Translations under genes and position numbers: made by a program | Assembly: GCA_965369945.1 (NCBI GenBank) | Contig: CBDUST010000178.1 | Span: forward strand, 1-9,337 | Source: JADFNO01 sp965369945 | GTDB taxonomy: Bacteria > Planctomycetota > Phycisphaerae > Phycisphaerales > SM1A02 | DNA: 9,337 nucleotides | Direction of reading: 5' to 3' | The notes under the pieces: model-generated | What the model was told of the DNA's origin: nothing | Seen by the model: the letters and a program-made list of their open reading frames with translations, nothing else | The model's database searches: none | Part shown: positions 1 to 6,449 of the stretch, piece after piece | Position numbering within the stretch: position 1 is the first letter of the stretch | Layout: each line of letters opens with the position of its first letter

Positions 1-143
1 CGGGTCGATCGGTGCGCCTCCGGTGGCCCGGGCATCCGGCCCGTGAAGATGTCAGGCCATGTTACGTCGCAGGGGCTGTATGCCCTTGCCACCGGTCTTG
101 AGGCAGCTACTTTGTCCCGTTTCTGCCATGCCCTAGCGCTACA

Positions 144-162
144 AGAGCATTGAAACTGCTCT
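144..162. repeat. Inverted repeat, 6-bp arms with 7-base loop
   Basis: AGAGCA (144-149) and TGCTCT (157-162) are exact reverse complements around the loop TTGAAAC. A second overlapping pairing exists between CCTAG (132-136) and CTAGG (161-165). The element lies about 105 bases downstream of the carboxypeptidase stop. No U-tract follows on either strand, so it may be part of a dispersed non-coding element rather than a terminator. The arms are short enough that chance is possible. Confidence 0.35.
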
Positions 163-185
163 AGGATCTGTCGGACGAATCGTGA

Positions 186-226
186 GACGGGCGTCCTGCC
201 CAATGGACGGGCTGGAAGCCCGTCCC
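186..226. repeat. REP-like palindromic element
   Basis: GGACGGGCT (205-213) and AGCCCGTCC (217-225) form a perfect 9-bp stem around the loop GGA. Immediately to the left, GGGC (189-192) and GCCC (198-201) can form a smaller stem, and GACGGGC occurs twice (186-192 and 206-212). The element lies about 40 bases downstream of the carboxypeptidase stop, a usual place for REP-type repeats. I recall similar GC-rich palindromes with a GGA loop as dispersed repeats in planctomycete-like genomes, but only one copy is visible here. A terminator role is less likely because no T-run follows. Confidence 0.55.
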
Positions 227-265
227 ACCAAGCAAAGAGCAGCCTGTTGATCCGTCAGGCAGAAT

Positions 266-2035
266 CTAATCAGCGACTGACTCTTGCATAGTGACGCCCT
301 CTTCGAGACGCAGCGTTATCTCGAGATCACGCGACTTTTCGGCTGCGTACTTCAGCATCACGGCCTCGCCCGGCTCACCGGAAACGAGATATCGAAACGT
401 GCGATGGCCGCGCCCGGGAATCCCACGGTTATTGCGAATCACGTGCTTGCGATCATCAATCGCGTCGATCGTTTTATCGAATCGATCCGTGAGCCGTCCG
501 GATGCGACGACTTCGACTCCATCGCCGGTGAGCGTGAGTCGATCGGGTTGGCCGATTTTCTTTTGCTCAGCAATCGCCAATCGCGACGGAATGATCTTCT
601 CGTTGGCGACTTCGATGGTGATCTGCCATAGATCGTTACCCAGCGCAGTTACCTCGATCCACTGGAATGACAATAACGGCATGTTGTCTGCATGAAACAT
701 CGTGAACGCGAAGTTGCGGTGACATAATTCCTCCAACATAAACGGCGGAGGAACGCGACTTGCATACTTCGTGCCGCCGCCAATCAGTACCTTGCCCAAG
801 GTCGGGTGGTCATACTCCGTCCATTCAGCCAACGTCTGACCGAACAGGACATGATCCTGCCAGCGCAGCCGACCCGCTTGATCAAGCCGCTTCTGCGGAT
901 TCTGCATGATCTGGCTGTTGGACCAAAGTTCGTTCGTAAAACTGGCGATGCCGAGTCCCTCTGATAACCAGTTCACAAAACCGCCATGCACTGTGTAAAG
1001 GTCGGCGTGGATAATCATGTATCGATAAAAGGGCAGCATCTCCTCGCCGGCCTTCCCCAGCGCGTCGTACACAGCCCGGTCTGCGCGTGGATAGAGGTTC
1101 TCTCTGAACTTCGCACCGGGGCCGCGCAATATCATTCCGCCGGCATTGTGATAACTCTGCCCCGCAGCAATGTTCGGATGCGCTTCGATAAACAAGCCGA
1201 TAGCCCTTGTTTCCGGCCGATCGAATGGATAGTCGCCCGCTCCGTACTGGATGTAGTTCGGCTGCCAACCACTGGGCCAATTGCGGTTCATGTCATACCC
1301 GCCGGGTCCATCTTCATTGATTCGTCCGTCGCCGTCGTTGTCGATCCCTTCGGAACCGACCATCGACAGGTCGCCGACCTTCCCCGGTTCGACGCGCTCT
1401 ATGATGCGCGGGTCGTCGCGGTTGCGCCTGCTTCGGCCGTTGGGATCGAAGCGATACATCCGTCCGATGTGACCGTCGCCGTTGAGATCTTCCGGGCCAT
1501 CTTCATCGAGCAGGCCGTCGAAATCGTTGTCCGTCGGTCGCTGACCGCTACGCGATGAGCTTGAGGTGTTGGGCTCATCGAACCAGTAGTCCCGGCCGTC
1601 GGGGTTCTGCATCGGCAGGAAGTAAAACGCCACACGATCCATAAGGTCTGTCAGCGATTCGATCTTTCCGTAACTCTTGGTCAGGTACCAGATCGAATAC
1701 ATGACCGCCTCAGCACCCTGGATCTCGTTACCGTGAACATTACCGTCGATATAGATCGCGGGTATTTCGGTATCCGGGCCGGTCTTGGGATTGTTTAGGG
1801 TGATAAGCCACATCTCTCGGCCTTGCTCGCTCTTGCCAATCGATTGCATGGACAACAATTCGGGGTAGGCGTCCACGAGTTGGCGCGCCAGTTGCGAGAT
1901 CTCGTCGTAGTCGTAGAAGCGATTCCACGCAATGTTGACTTTCGATGGGAGTTGCTGTTGCGCCAAGGCAGTCGAGCACGCTACAAACAAGCAAGAGAGA
2001 CCGACGATCAGTCGTGATAAATGACGCCAGTTCAT
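266..2035 (-). CDS. Secreted M14-family zinc carboxypeptidase with calcium-type insert
   Basis: This 589-residue exported metallopeptidase should remove C-terminal residues from peptides outside the cytoplasm. Residues 1-25 form a signal peptide ending ALA|QQ; Cys20 makes a weak lipobox, so lipidation is possible. The M14 ligands and catalytic residues can be matched to carboxypeptidase A: His101 and Glu104 (HGNE), Asn250-Arg251 (NRNW), His296 (SYHN), Tyr347 and Glu369 (FTNEL). The Tyr-Glu spacing is 22, as in carboxypeptidase A. Between NPDG (144-147) and NRN (250-252) sits an insert of about 85 residues with three D-x-D/N-x-D-G loops (near 169, 184 and 232) that look calcium-binding. A beta-rich C-terminal domain follows from about 450. 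The ATG overlaps the upstream gene's TGA and has a strong GGAGGAG site. Exact substrate specificity cannot be read from the sequence. Confidence 0.9.
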   Translation of the reverse strand: MNWRHLSRLIVGLSCLFVACSTALAQQQLPSKVNIAWNRFYDYDEISQLARQLVDAYPELLSMQSIGKSEQGREMWLITLNNPKTGPDTEIPAIYIDGNVHGNEIQGAEAVMYSIWYLTKSYGKIESLTDLMDRVAFYFLPMQNPDGRDYWFDEPNTSSSSRSGQRPTDNDFDGLLDEDGPEDLNGDGHIGRMYRFDPNGRSRRNRDDPRIIERVEPGKVGDLSMVGSEGIDNDGDGRINEDGPGGYDMNRNWPSGWQPNYIQYGAGDYPFDRPETRAIGLFIEAHPNIAAGQSYHNAGGMILRGPGAKFRENLYPRADRAVYDALGKAGEEMLPFYRYMIIHADLYTVHGGFVNWLSEGLGIASFTNELWSNSQIMQNPQKRLDQAGRLRWQDHVLFGQTLAEWTEYDHPTLGKVLIGGGTKYASRVPPPFMLEELCHRNFAFTMFHADNMPLLSFQWIEVTALGNDLWQITIEVANEKIIPSRLAIAEQKKIGQPDRLTLTGDGVEVVASGRLTDRFDKTIDAIDDRKHVIRNNRGIPGRGHRTFRYLVSGEPGEAVMLKYAAEKSRDLEITLRLEEGVTMQESVAD

Positions 2036-3741
2036 TCGTTCTCCTCCATCCGGCCGGCGAGTTCACTCGGGTTGAACGTGATTGACTGATCGCCGAGTTG
2101 AGCGTTCACCACATTGATGGTCACGGTCTCGTCGGCCCCAGCGCGAATGATCCAACGATGGGTGATGCGCCCACCACTGCCATCAATACCCCAAGCTCGG
2201 CTCACACGCTCTCCAGCCACGATTTGCTCGATCGGCGTCGAAACGCGAACGACGGTTGGTGGGATGGAGCGCGCTTTTCTCGCCATGGCCGTTGCCGCCG
2301 GCAGGTATCCCTCGTTGGTGATTCCAAAGCGGATTTCGTAGAGGCCCGCCCCGAGCTGCGAGACTTCGGGGCCTTGGAGCACGAGCTTTGGATGACGCTG
2401 CAACAGAGCCAACGCAAATTCCGTTTGCTTGTCGGCAAGGTCATCCAGCTCACCAGTCGGCGGATTCGTCCTAAACCCGGGGACGAATCCACCAATCTCA
2501 ACCGCACCTAGCGTTGGGTGATCGAACGGCTGCCACTCGACGAACCCGGCCCCCTCACGATCGCGATCAGAATAGGTTAGCCATGCCGCGTCTTCAGCAC
2601 TCGCTGGTTTCGGAGCATCTTTATCCTTGTCCGGCTTGTCTTTCGTTTCCTCATCTTCATCTTGGGGCGGCTTTGACGGCGTAGGCCGACCCCATACCAC
2701 CGTCGCAAACGTCGGGATGCCGCGCTGCGCATAGAGCCAGCTGTGGAAGCTGCCGTCACTGTTCTGTTTTGGCGCGCGTTCCTGACCTGTAAGTTCCTTG
2801 AAGACCTTGGCAATCTCTTTGTATAGCGCTACATCACCGGGATCGAGCGCCTTCGGCCCGCGGCCGGAGATGTCTTTGCCCTTCCCATCGGGAACATTGA
2901 TCAGGTTGTCGTGCCGACCGTAGACGATCGCCGAGACGATGTTGCGATGTTCCAAGACGAACTTTGCAACCGCCCGAGACTCCGGCTCACTGAGTTGGTA
3001 CGGCCCGGCATCAAGTGCATGCTCCGGCCATTCGTGCATGAAGTTGCGATCAAGATCAATCGCGCCTGGGCCGTCCTCATTGAGCTGACCATCGTTGTCG
3101 TTGTCAAGGCCTTCTGTATAGACCGAATAGATCGCACGTTCACCTTCGGCTGAATCAGCTTTCTTGAGCAGTCGCGGCGCGCCTGGATCAGTCATATGTG
3201 TTGCGTTGTCATCTAAGGGTGGATCGGTGCGGCGCATGAGTGTGATCAAGCCGTCGCCATTCAGATCGTCCGGGCCGTCTTCATCGGCCTCGCCGTCGCG
3301 ATCTTCATCAACGCCGCGCATCGATCCGCGCTGATCGGCATTAGGAGCGACTAAGTTCGACTGCGCTCCGTCGGGATTGACACGAGGAATAACGTAGACG
3401 GTCACGTCGTCGAGTAGATCGCCATGATTCGCAAGCAAGCGGCTCGCGACACCGACAGCGGTCTCGGTTCCGACAAGGTGCCGGCCGTCTATACCCGCCA
3501 CGATCAACAAGGCCGGCCTCTTGTCCGCTTCATTGGGATTGCTTGAGAGTGTCAAGCGGAACAGACCACGACCTTGGCGGCTCGTGCCGATCACGTCCAC
3601 GCCGCACTGCTCATATTCCGAGGCAAGAGCATTGACTGCATTTTGGAGCGCAGCGTGATCCATATAGCCATCGTCTGCGTTGGCGGCCGTAGCGGACGAG
3701 AGCAAAAGGAACGGTGTCACAGCGAAACGGCAGCAGTGCAT
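2032..3741 (-). CDS. Secreted M14-like protein, probable pseudoenzyme
   Basis: This 569-residue exported protein is a paralogue of the carboxypeptidase it overlaps. I chose the ATG at 3741 because it begins a signal peptide (residues 1-22, ending ANA|DD). The frame stays open upstream, but that part is antisense to der. The M14 layout is kept: NPDG (122-125), a calcium-type insert with D-x-D-x-D-G loops near 145, 159 and 213, then DLDRN (229-233) and a conserved DHPTLG block (407-412). The catalytic residues do not survive. HGNE becomes DGRH (85-88), the third zinc His becomes Gly275, the NRN Asn becomes Asp231, the Tyr248 equivalent is Gln326 and the catalytic Glu is Val348. A Lys/Asp/Pro-rich tract (about 355-382) is absent from the partner. 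It may bind peptide or calcium, or support the active partner; an unusual metal site at Asp85/His88 is the alternative. Confidence 0.85.
   Translation of the reverse strand: MHCCRFAVTPFLLLSSATAANADDGYMDHAALQNAVNALASEYEQCGVDVIGTSRQGRGLFRLTLSSNPNEADKRPALLIVAGIDGRHLVGTETAVGVASRLLANHGDLLDDVTVYVIPRVNPDGAQSNLVAPNADQRGSMRGVDEDRDGEADEDGPDDLNGDGLITLMRRTDPPLDDNATHMTDPGAPRLLKKADSAEGERAIYSVYTEGLDNDNDGQLNEDGPGAIDLDRNFMHEWPEHALDAGPYQLSEPESRAVAKFVLEHRNIVSAIVYGRHDNLINVPDGKGKDISGRGPKALDPGDVALYKEIAKVFKELTGQERAPKQNSDGSFHSWLYAQRGIPTFATVVWGRPTPSKPPQDEDEETKDKPDKDKDAPKPASAEDAAWLTYSDRDREGAGFVEWQPFDHPTLGAVEIGGFVPGFRTNPPTGELDDLADKQTEFALALLQRHPKLVLQGPEVSQLGAGLYEIRFGITNEGYLPAATAMARKARSIPPTVVRVSTPIEQIVAGERVSRAWGIDGSGGRITHRWIIRAGADETVTINVVNAQLGDQSITFNPSELAGRMEENE
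2041..2047 (-). promoter_or_regulatory. Strong ribosome binding site inside the upstream gene
   Basis: On the minus strand GGAGGAG lies 5 bases before the ATG at 2035-2033 and within the last codons of the upstream gene. Its stop TGA (2034-2032) shares bases with the ATG (ATGA overlap). This fixes the start of the downstream carboxypeptidase and implies translational coupling of the pair. Confidence 0.85.
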
Positions 3742-3910
3742 TTTCGCTTGCGACCGCACGGATGAGGGTATTTTGGTGCCATTCACAGTGCCAGCCAATG
3801 TAGCCGATGGGCTGGCTCGCTCCAACCGTCTTGAGGTCGGTTCATGCTCGTTTGATCCAAACGGGTGCCTGCGTTTTTCCCAGCGTAGGCAGCGGCATAG
3901 GATTCGGGCC
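3742..3910. promoter_or_regulatory. Divergent intergenic region between M14 pair and der
   Basis: These 169 bases must carry the promoters for the leftward M14 operon and probably for rightward der. I could not find a convincing -35/-10 pair for either. They contain an inverted repeat with 7-bp arms (3790-3816, listed separately). A weaker 5-bp stem, AAACG (3859-3863) and CGTTT (3872-3876), is followed by more Ts on the plus strand. The second might act as a weak attenuator ahead of der, but its stem is too short to rely on. Confidence 0.4.
3790..3816. repeat. Inverted repeat, 7-bp arms, in divergent promoter region
   Basis: GCCAGCC (3790-3796) and GGCTGGC (3810-3816) are exact reverse complements with a 13-base spacer. 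The centre lies about 60 bases from the M14-like start and 108 bases from the der start. The position would suit an operator for a dimeric regulator or a leader hairpin. No regulator gene is nearby and only one copy is visible. Confidence 0.4.
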
Positions 3911-5356
3911 ATGCCTATTCCAAGAGTAGCCATTGTTGGACGGCCGAACGTCGGCAAATCGAGCCTGCTGAATCGCCTGGCGCGACAGCGGGTGTCGATC
4001 GTCGATCCCACGCCGGGGGTGACGCGCGATCGTGTCGGGGCTGTGGTCGAGCTGGATGCACCCCTGGAGAGTCCACCGGGCACACCGAATACGCTAGTGG
4101 AGATCGTCGATACGGGTGGGTTCGGCGTCTATACGGCTGAGGGGGCGCGGTACAACGAACTTGGCGATGATCTGGCGACGCTGACGCCCGACATTGAGTC
4201 TCAAATCTTGGTCGCCGTTGACCAAGCTCAGCTCATTCTGTTGGTGGTCGATTCGCAAAGCGGACTTTCCGGCTTGGACTACGCTATCGCAACGCTGCTG
4301 CGTCGCCATGGCGTGGTCGATCGCATTCTTTTGGTGGCCAACAAGGTCGACAACGAACGATGGATCGCAGACGCCTGCGAGGCATCGGCCCTGGGGTTCG
4401 GCGAGCCGATGTGTGTTTCAGCAACGACCGGCCTTGGGTTGCGTGAGTTGATGGAGACGCTGTACGGTCACCTGGCAGACCAAACGCCCGATGAGCATGA
4501 ACTCGATCGAGACATGGCGATCGCGATTGTCGGGAAACGCAACGCCGGCAAATCTACGCTTCTGAACGCGCTGGCGGGCGAGCCGCGCGTCATCGTCTCT
4601 GAAATCCCAGGAACCACGCGCGACGCGATCGACGTGCGATTTGAGTTGGAAGGTCGATCGATGCTCGCGATCGACACGGCTGGGGTGCGCAAACGCAAGA
4701 GTTTCGCAGACGGCGTCGAGTACTACGCCTACCACCGCATGCTCGACGCGGTCAGGCGCTGCGATGTGGTGATGTTACTGTTGGATGCCACCATCGACGT
4801 CTCGCAGGTCGATAAGAAGCTCGCCCAAGAATTACAACACCAATACAAACCAACGGTGATCGTCGTAAACAAATGGGACCTTGTTCAAGACAAGTTGACG
4901 CCGTCAGCCTACCTGAAGTATCTGACGGAGCAACTTCGCGGGCTGGACTTTGCGCCAATCGTTTTTGTCAGCGCGTCCCGGAGCCAGGGACTCCATGACC
5001 TCATTGGGATGGCGTTCAGTCTGCACGCCCAAGCCGATCATCACGAATCAACCAGCCGGCTCAACGATGTTCTCGCGACGATCCTTCAGCGGCGAGGTCC
5101 AACCTCGCGATTAGGAACGCAGGCGAAAGTCTATTACGCCTGCCAGATCGGCGAGCGACCACCCACCATCGCGCTGGTGGTCAACGAGCCCAAGTTATTC
5201 CGCGGCCGGTACGAGCGATACTTGATGAATCGTTTGCGCGAAGAACTACCGTACAGCGAGATCCCGATTCGACTGCTGTTCCGCAAGCGACGCCGTATCG
5301 AACTAGCACAATTGAAACGACGCGGGCAGACCGAGCCGGCTCACACTACCCCGTAA
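3911..5356 (+). CDS. der: Ribosome-assembly GTPase Der (EngA)
   Basis: Der is an essential GTPase with two tandem G domains and a C-terminal KH-like domain; it acts in late 50S subunit maturation. Over 481 residues I see domain 1 with its P-loop GRPNVGKS (10-17), TPGVTRD (34-40), DTGG (67-70), NKVD (144-147) and SATTG (170-174). Domain 2 has P-loop GKRNAGKS (208-215), PGTTRD (233-238), DTAG (255-258) and NKWD (320-323). The KH-like domain follows from about 375. The ATG at 3911 is chosen because the protein then begins right before the first beta strand, as in other Der proteins; a weak AGGA lies 8 bases upstream. Domain 1 has two extra loops compared with E. coli Der, around residues 50-60 and 75-92. 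Domain 2 has KRNAG where RPNVG is usual, but the P-loop consensus still holds. Confidence 0.97.
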   Translation: MPIPRVAIVGRPNVGKSSLLNRLARQRVSIVDPTPGVTRDRVGAVVELDAPLESPPGTPNTLVEIVDTGGFGVYTAEGARYNELGDDLATLTPDIESQILVAVDQAQLILLVVDSQSGLSGLDYAIATLLRRHGVVDRILLVANKVDNERWIADACEASALGFGEPMCVSATTGLGLRELMETLYGHLADQTPDEHELDRDMAIAIVGKRNAGKSTLLNALAGEPRVIVSEIPGTTRDAIDVRFELEGRSMLAIDTAGVRKRKSFADGVEYYAYHRMLDAVRRCDVVMLLLDATIDVSQVDKKLAQELQHQYKPTVIVVNKWDLVQDKLTPSAYLKYLTEQLRGLDFAPIVFVSASRSQGLHDLIGMAFSLHAQADHHESTSRLNDVLATILQRRGPTSRLGTQAKVYYACQIGERPPTIALVVNEPKLFRGRYERYLMNRLREELPYSEIPIRLLFRKRRRIELAQLKRRGQTEPAHTTP

Positions 5357-5413
5357 GTAACGGGAGCGAACACTCGAGCGGGGGCGCAATACTTCGCAGG
5401 ATAGTTGGAAAGA
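5357..5413. other. Convergent gap between der and kinase
   Basis: Two oppositely oriented genes end here, 57 bases apart, so a bidirectional terminator would be expected. I find no stable hairpin with a flanking T-run on either strand; only a CTCGAG palindrome stands out. Termination may be Rho-dependent or lie inside the genes. Confidence 0.4.
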
Positions 5414-6271
5414 TCAGGATTGCGTCGGCGACGTTTCCAGCAGCTCCGCAAGAAGCTCAAGACGATTCGCCACCACCGACATCGATTCCGGGCGGTCGTC
5501 CGGATTGAGGTGTACACAGTCCAGAATCTGCTTGGAGAGGATGGGGTGGATTGTGGGATCCTTCTCACTCGGTGGAATCGGCGGCTTGACCATGTCTGCA
5601 TCCAGCGCCCCGGTGAAGAGGCTATCGATCTCGTCCTTTGGCGGCAGAGCCGTCGGAATGACCTCACGCACCAGCACCCAATACATGGTCGCCCCAAGGT
5701 TGTAGATGTCTGTCTTTGGCGTGATCGCCTGACGATGCGCCTGCTCCGGGGCCATATACCCCGGCGTGCCTTGAATTCGTTTCTTCACGGTCCCTGTCTG
5801 ACAACCCTGGCCTAGGTCAATGATCTTCACCTGGTCGTCGTCCGTGACCAAGATATTGCTGGGCTTGATGTCGGCATGGACATAGCCATGGGAATGCATA
5901 TGGGCCAGCCCCAGCGCGATCTGGTGGAACAGTCTCACCGCATGCGCGTGACTTGTCGGTCGCTTTTGATCAAGCGTCGTCCCGTCGACCAGCTCCATCA
6001 CCAACGACACCCCGACCACCTTGAACATCTTGCGTTGCCTGATAAAGCGCTGAACGGCCCGAATGTTGGTGTGTTGGAGCTTGGACCCGACCACATACTC
6101 CTGATGCACCTGATCCAGGAACCGCTGATCCTTCTGAACGGCCTTGACGACGTGCTTGAGCGCCCAGACCTGCTTGGTCTTGCGATCCTGTACTGCATAC
6201 AACTCGGACGCGGCACCGTTTCCGATCCGCGCCAAAATGCGATAGCCGGCGATCTGGTTGTGGTGCGACAT
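5414..6271 (-). CDS. Soluble Ser/Thr protein kinase, non-RD type
   Basis: The 285 residues cover a Hanks-type kinase domain and little else, with no membrane segment or sensor domain, so it should be cytosolic. The glycine loop is IGNGAAS (16-22), the ATP-binding Lys is Lys39 (ALKH) and its helix-C partner is probably Glu58. The catalytic loop reads HADIKPSN (132-139), keeping Asp134, Lys136 and Asn139. The metal-binding motif is DLG (152-154) rather than DFG, and GTPGY-APE (168-176) is intact. The enzyme is therefore probably active. Replacement of the HRD Arg by Ala133 marks a non-RD kinase, which by family rule is usually not controlled by activation-loop phosphorylation. No clear ribosome binding site precedes the ATG and no better start is apparent. 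The gene lies 178 bases downstream of the amidase gene on the same strand. Its substrates are unknown. Confidence 0.9.
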   Translation of the reverse strand: MSHHNQIAGYRILARIGNGAASELYAVQDRKTKQVWALKHVVKAVQKDQRFLDQVHQEYVVGSKLQHTNIRAVQRFIRQRKMFKVVGVSLVMELVDGTTLDQKRPTSHAHAVRLFHQIALGLAHMHSHGYVHADIKPSNILVTDDDQVKIIDLGQGCQTGTVKKRIQGTPGYMAPEQAHRQAITPKTDIYNLGATMYWVLVREVIPTALPPKDEIDSLFTGALDADMVKPPIPPSEKDPTIHPILSKQILDCVHLNPDDRPESMSVVANRLELLAELLETSPTQS

Positions 6272-6349
6272 TGCGCAGGCGTCTGCTTGCGTCCAAAAAG
6301 TGAACTGGCCCGATACGACGTCAAATCCGGGCTATATCGACATAAACTA

Positions 6350-6373
6350 CCACCCGCTGAGGCTCAGTGGTGG
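6350..6373. repeat. Imperfect inverted repeat between amidase and kinase genes
   Basis: CCACCCGCTGAG (6350-6361) faces CTCAGTGGTGG (6363-6373). CCACC/GGTGG and CTGAG/CTCAG pair perfectly, with one bulged base and one G-T contact between them. It lies about 80 bases past the amidase stop on the minus strand. No T-rich run follows, so it is a weak terminator candidate. It could equally be a processing or stability hairpin before the kinase gene. A second small stem, CGCCG-TAG-CGGCG, lies at 6390-6402. Confidence 0.45.
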
Positions 6374-6449
6374 ATCGATCAACCTCCAACGCCGTAGCGG
6401 CGATTGACTTGATCCCATTTCAATAGCCTAGTTTGGTCGGCCGTCCGTA

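Larger units (their letters stand above)
1..265. other. Left-edge non-coding stretch with two hairpins
   Basis: I see no convincing gene here. On the plus strand one frame is open from base 1 to a TGA at 151-153 (50 codons, no recognisable motif), so the tail of a gene entering from the left cannot be excluded. On the minus strand a 25-codon frame starts at 129, without a usable ribosome binding site, and resembles nothing I know. The stretch lies just downstream of the carboxypeptidase stop codon at 266-268. It contains two inverted repeats, listed separately. No T-run follows either hairpin on the minus strand, so neither is a textbook terminator. Confidence 0.6.

Noticed and set aside
1..153. 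Plus-strand frame open from the left edge, possibly the end of a gene
   Set aside because: Fifty codons without motif, and another plus-strand frame stays open to about 111; not enough to call a coding region.
986..1558. 190-codon open frame on the plus strand, opposite the carboxypeptidase
   Set aside because: The minus-strand product has all M14 motifs; the plus-strand product shows no family feature.
3680..3910. In-frame upstream extension of Der by 77 residues
   Set aside because: It overlaps the signal-peptide region of the divergent gene and shows no domain. Der proteins start a few residues before the first P-loop strand, as the Met at 3911 does.
3742..4083. In-frame upstream extension of the M14-like protein by 114 residues
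   Set aside because: It lies antisense to the P-loop part of der and has no secretion signal at its start. The Met at 3741 begins a clear signal peptide, so the shorter form is preferred.
5876..6397. 173-codon open frame on the plus strand, opposite the kinase start
   Set aside because: It is antisense to the conserved kinase N-lobe and contains no recognisable motif.
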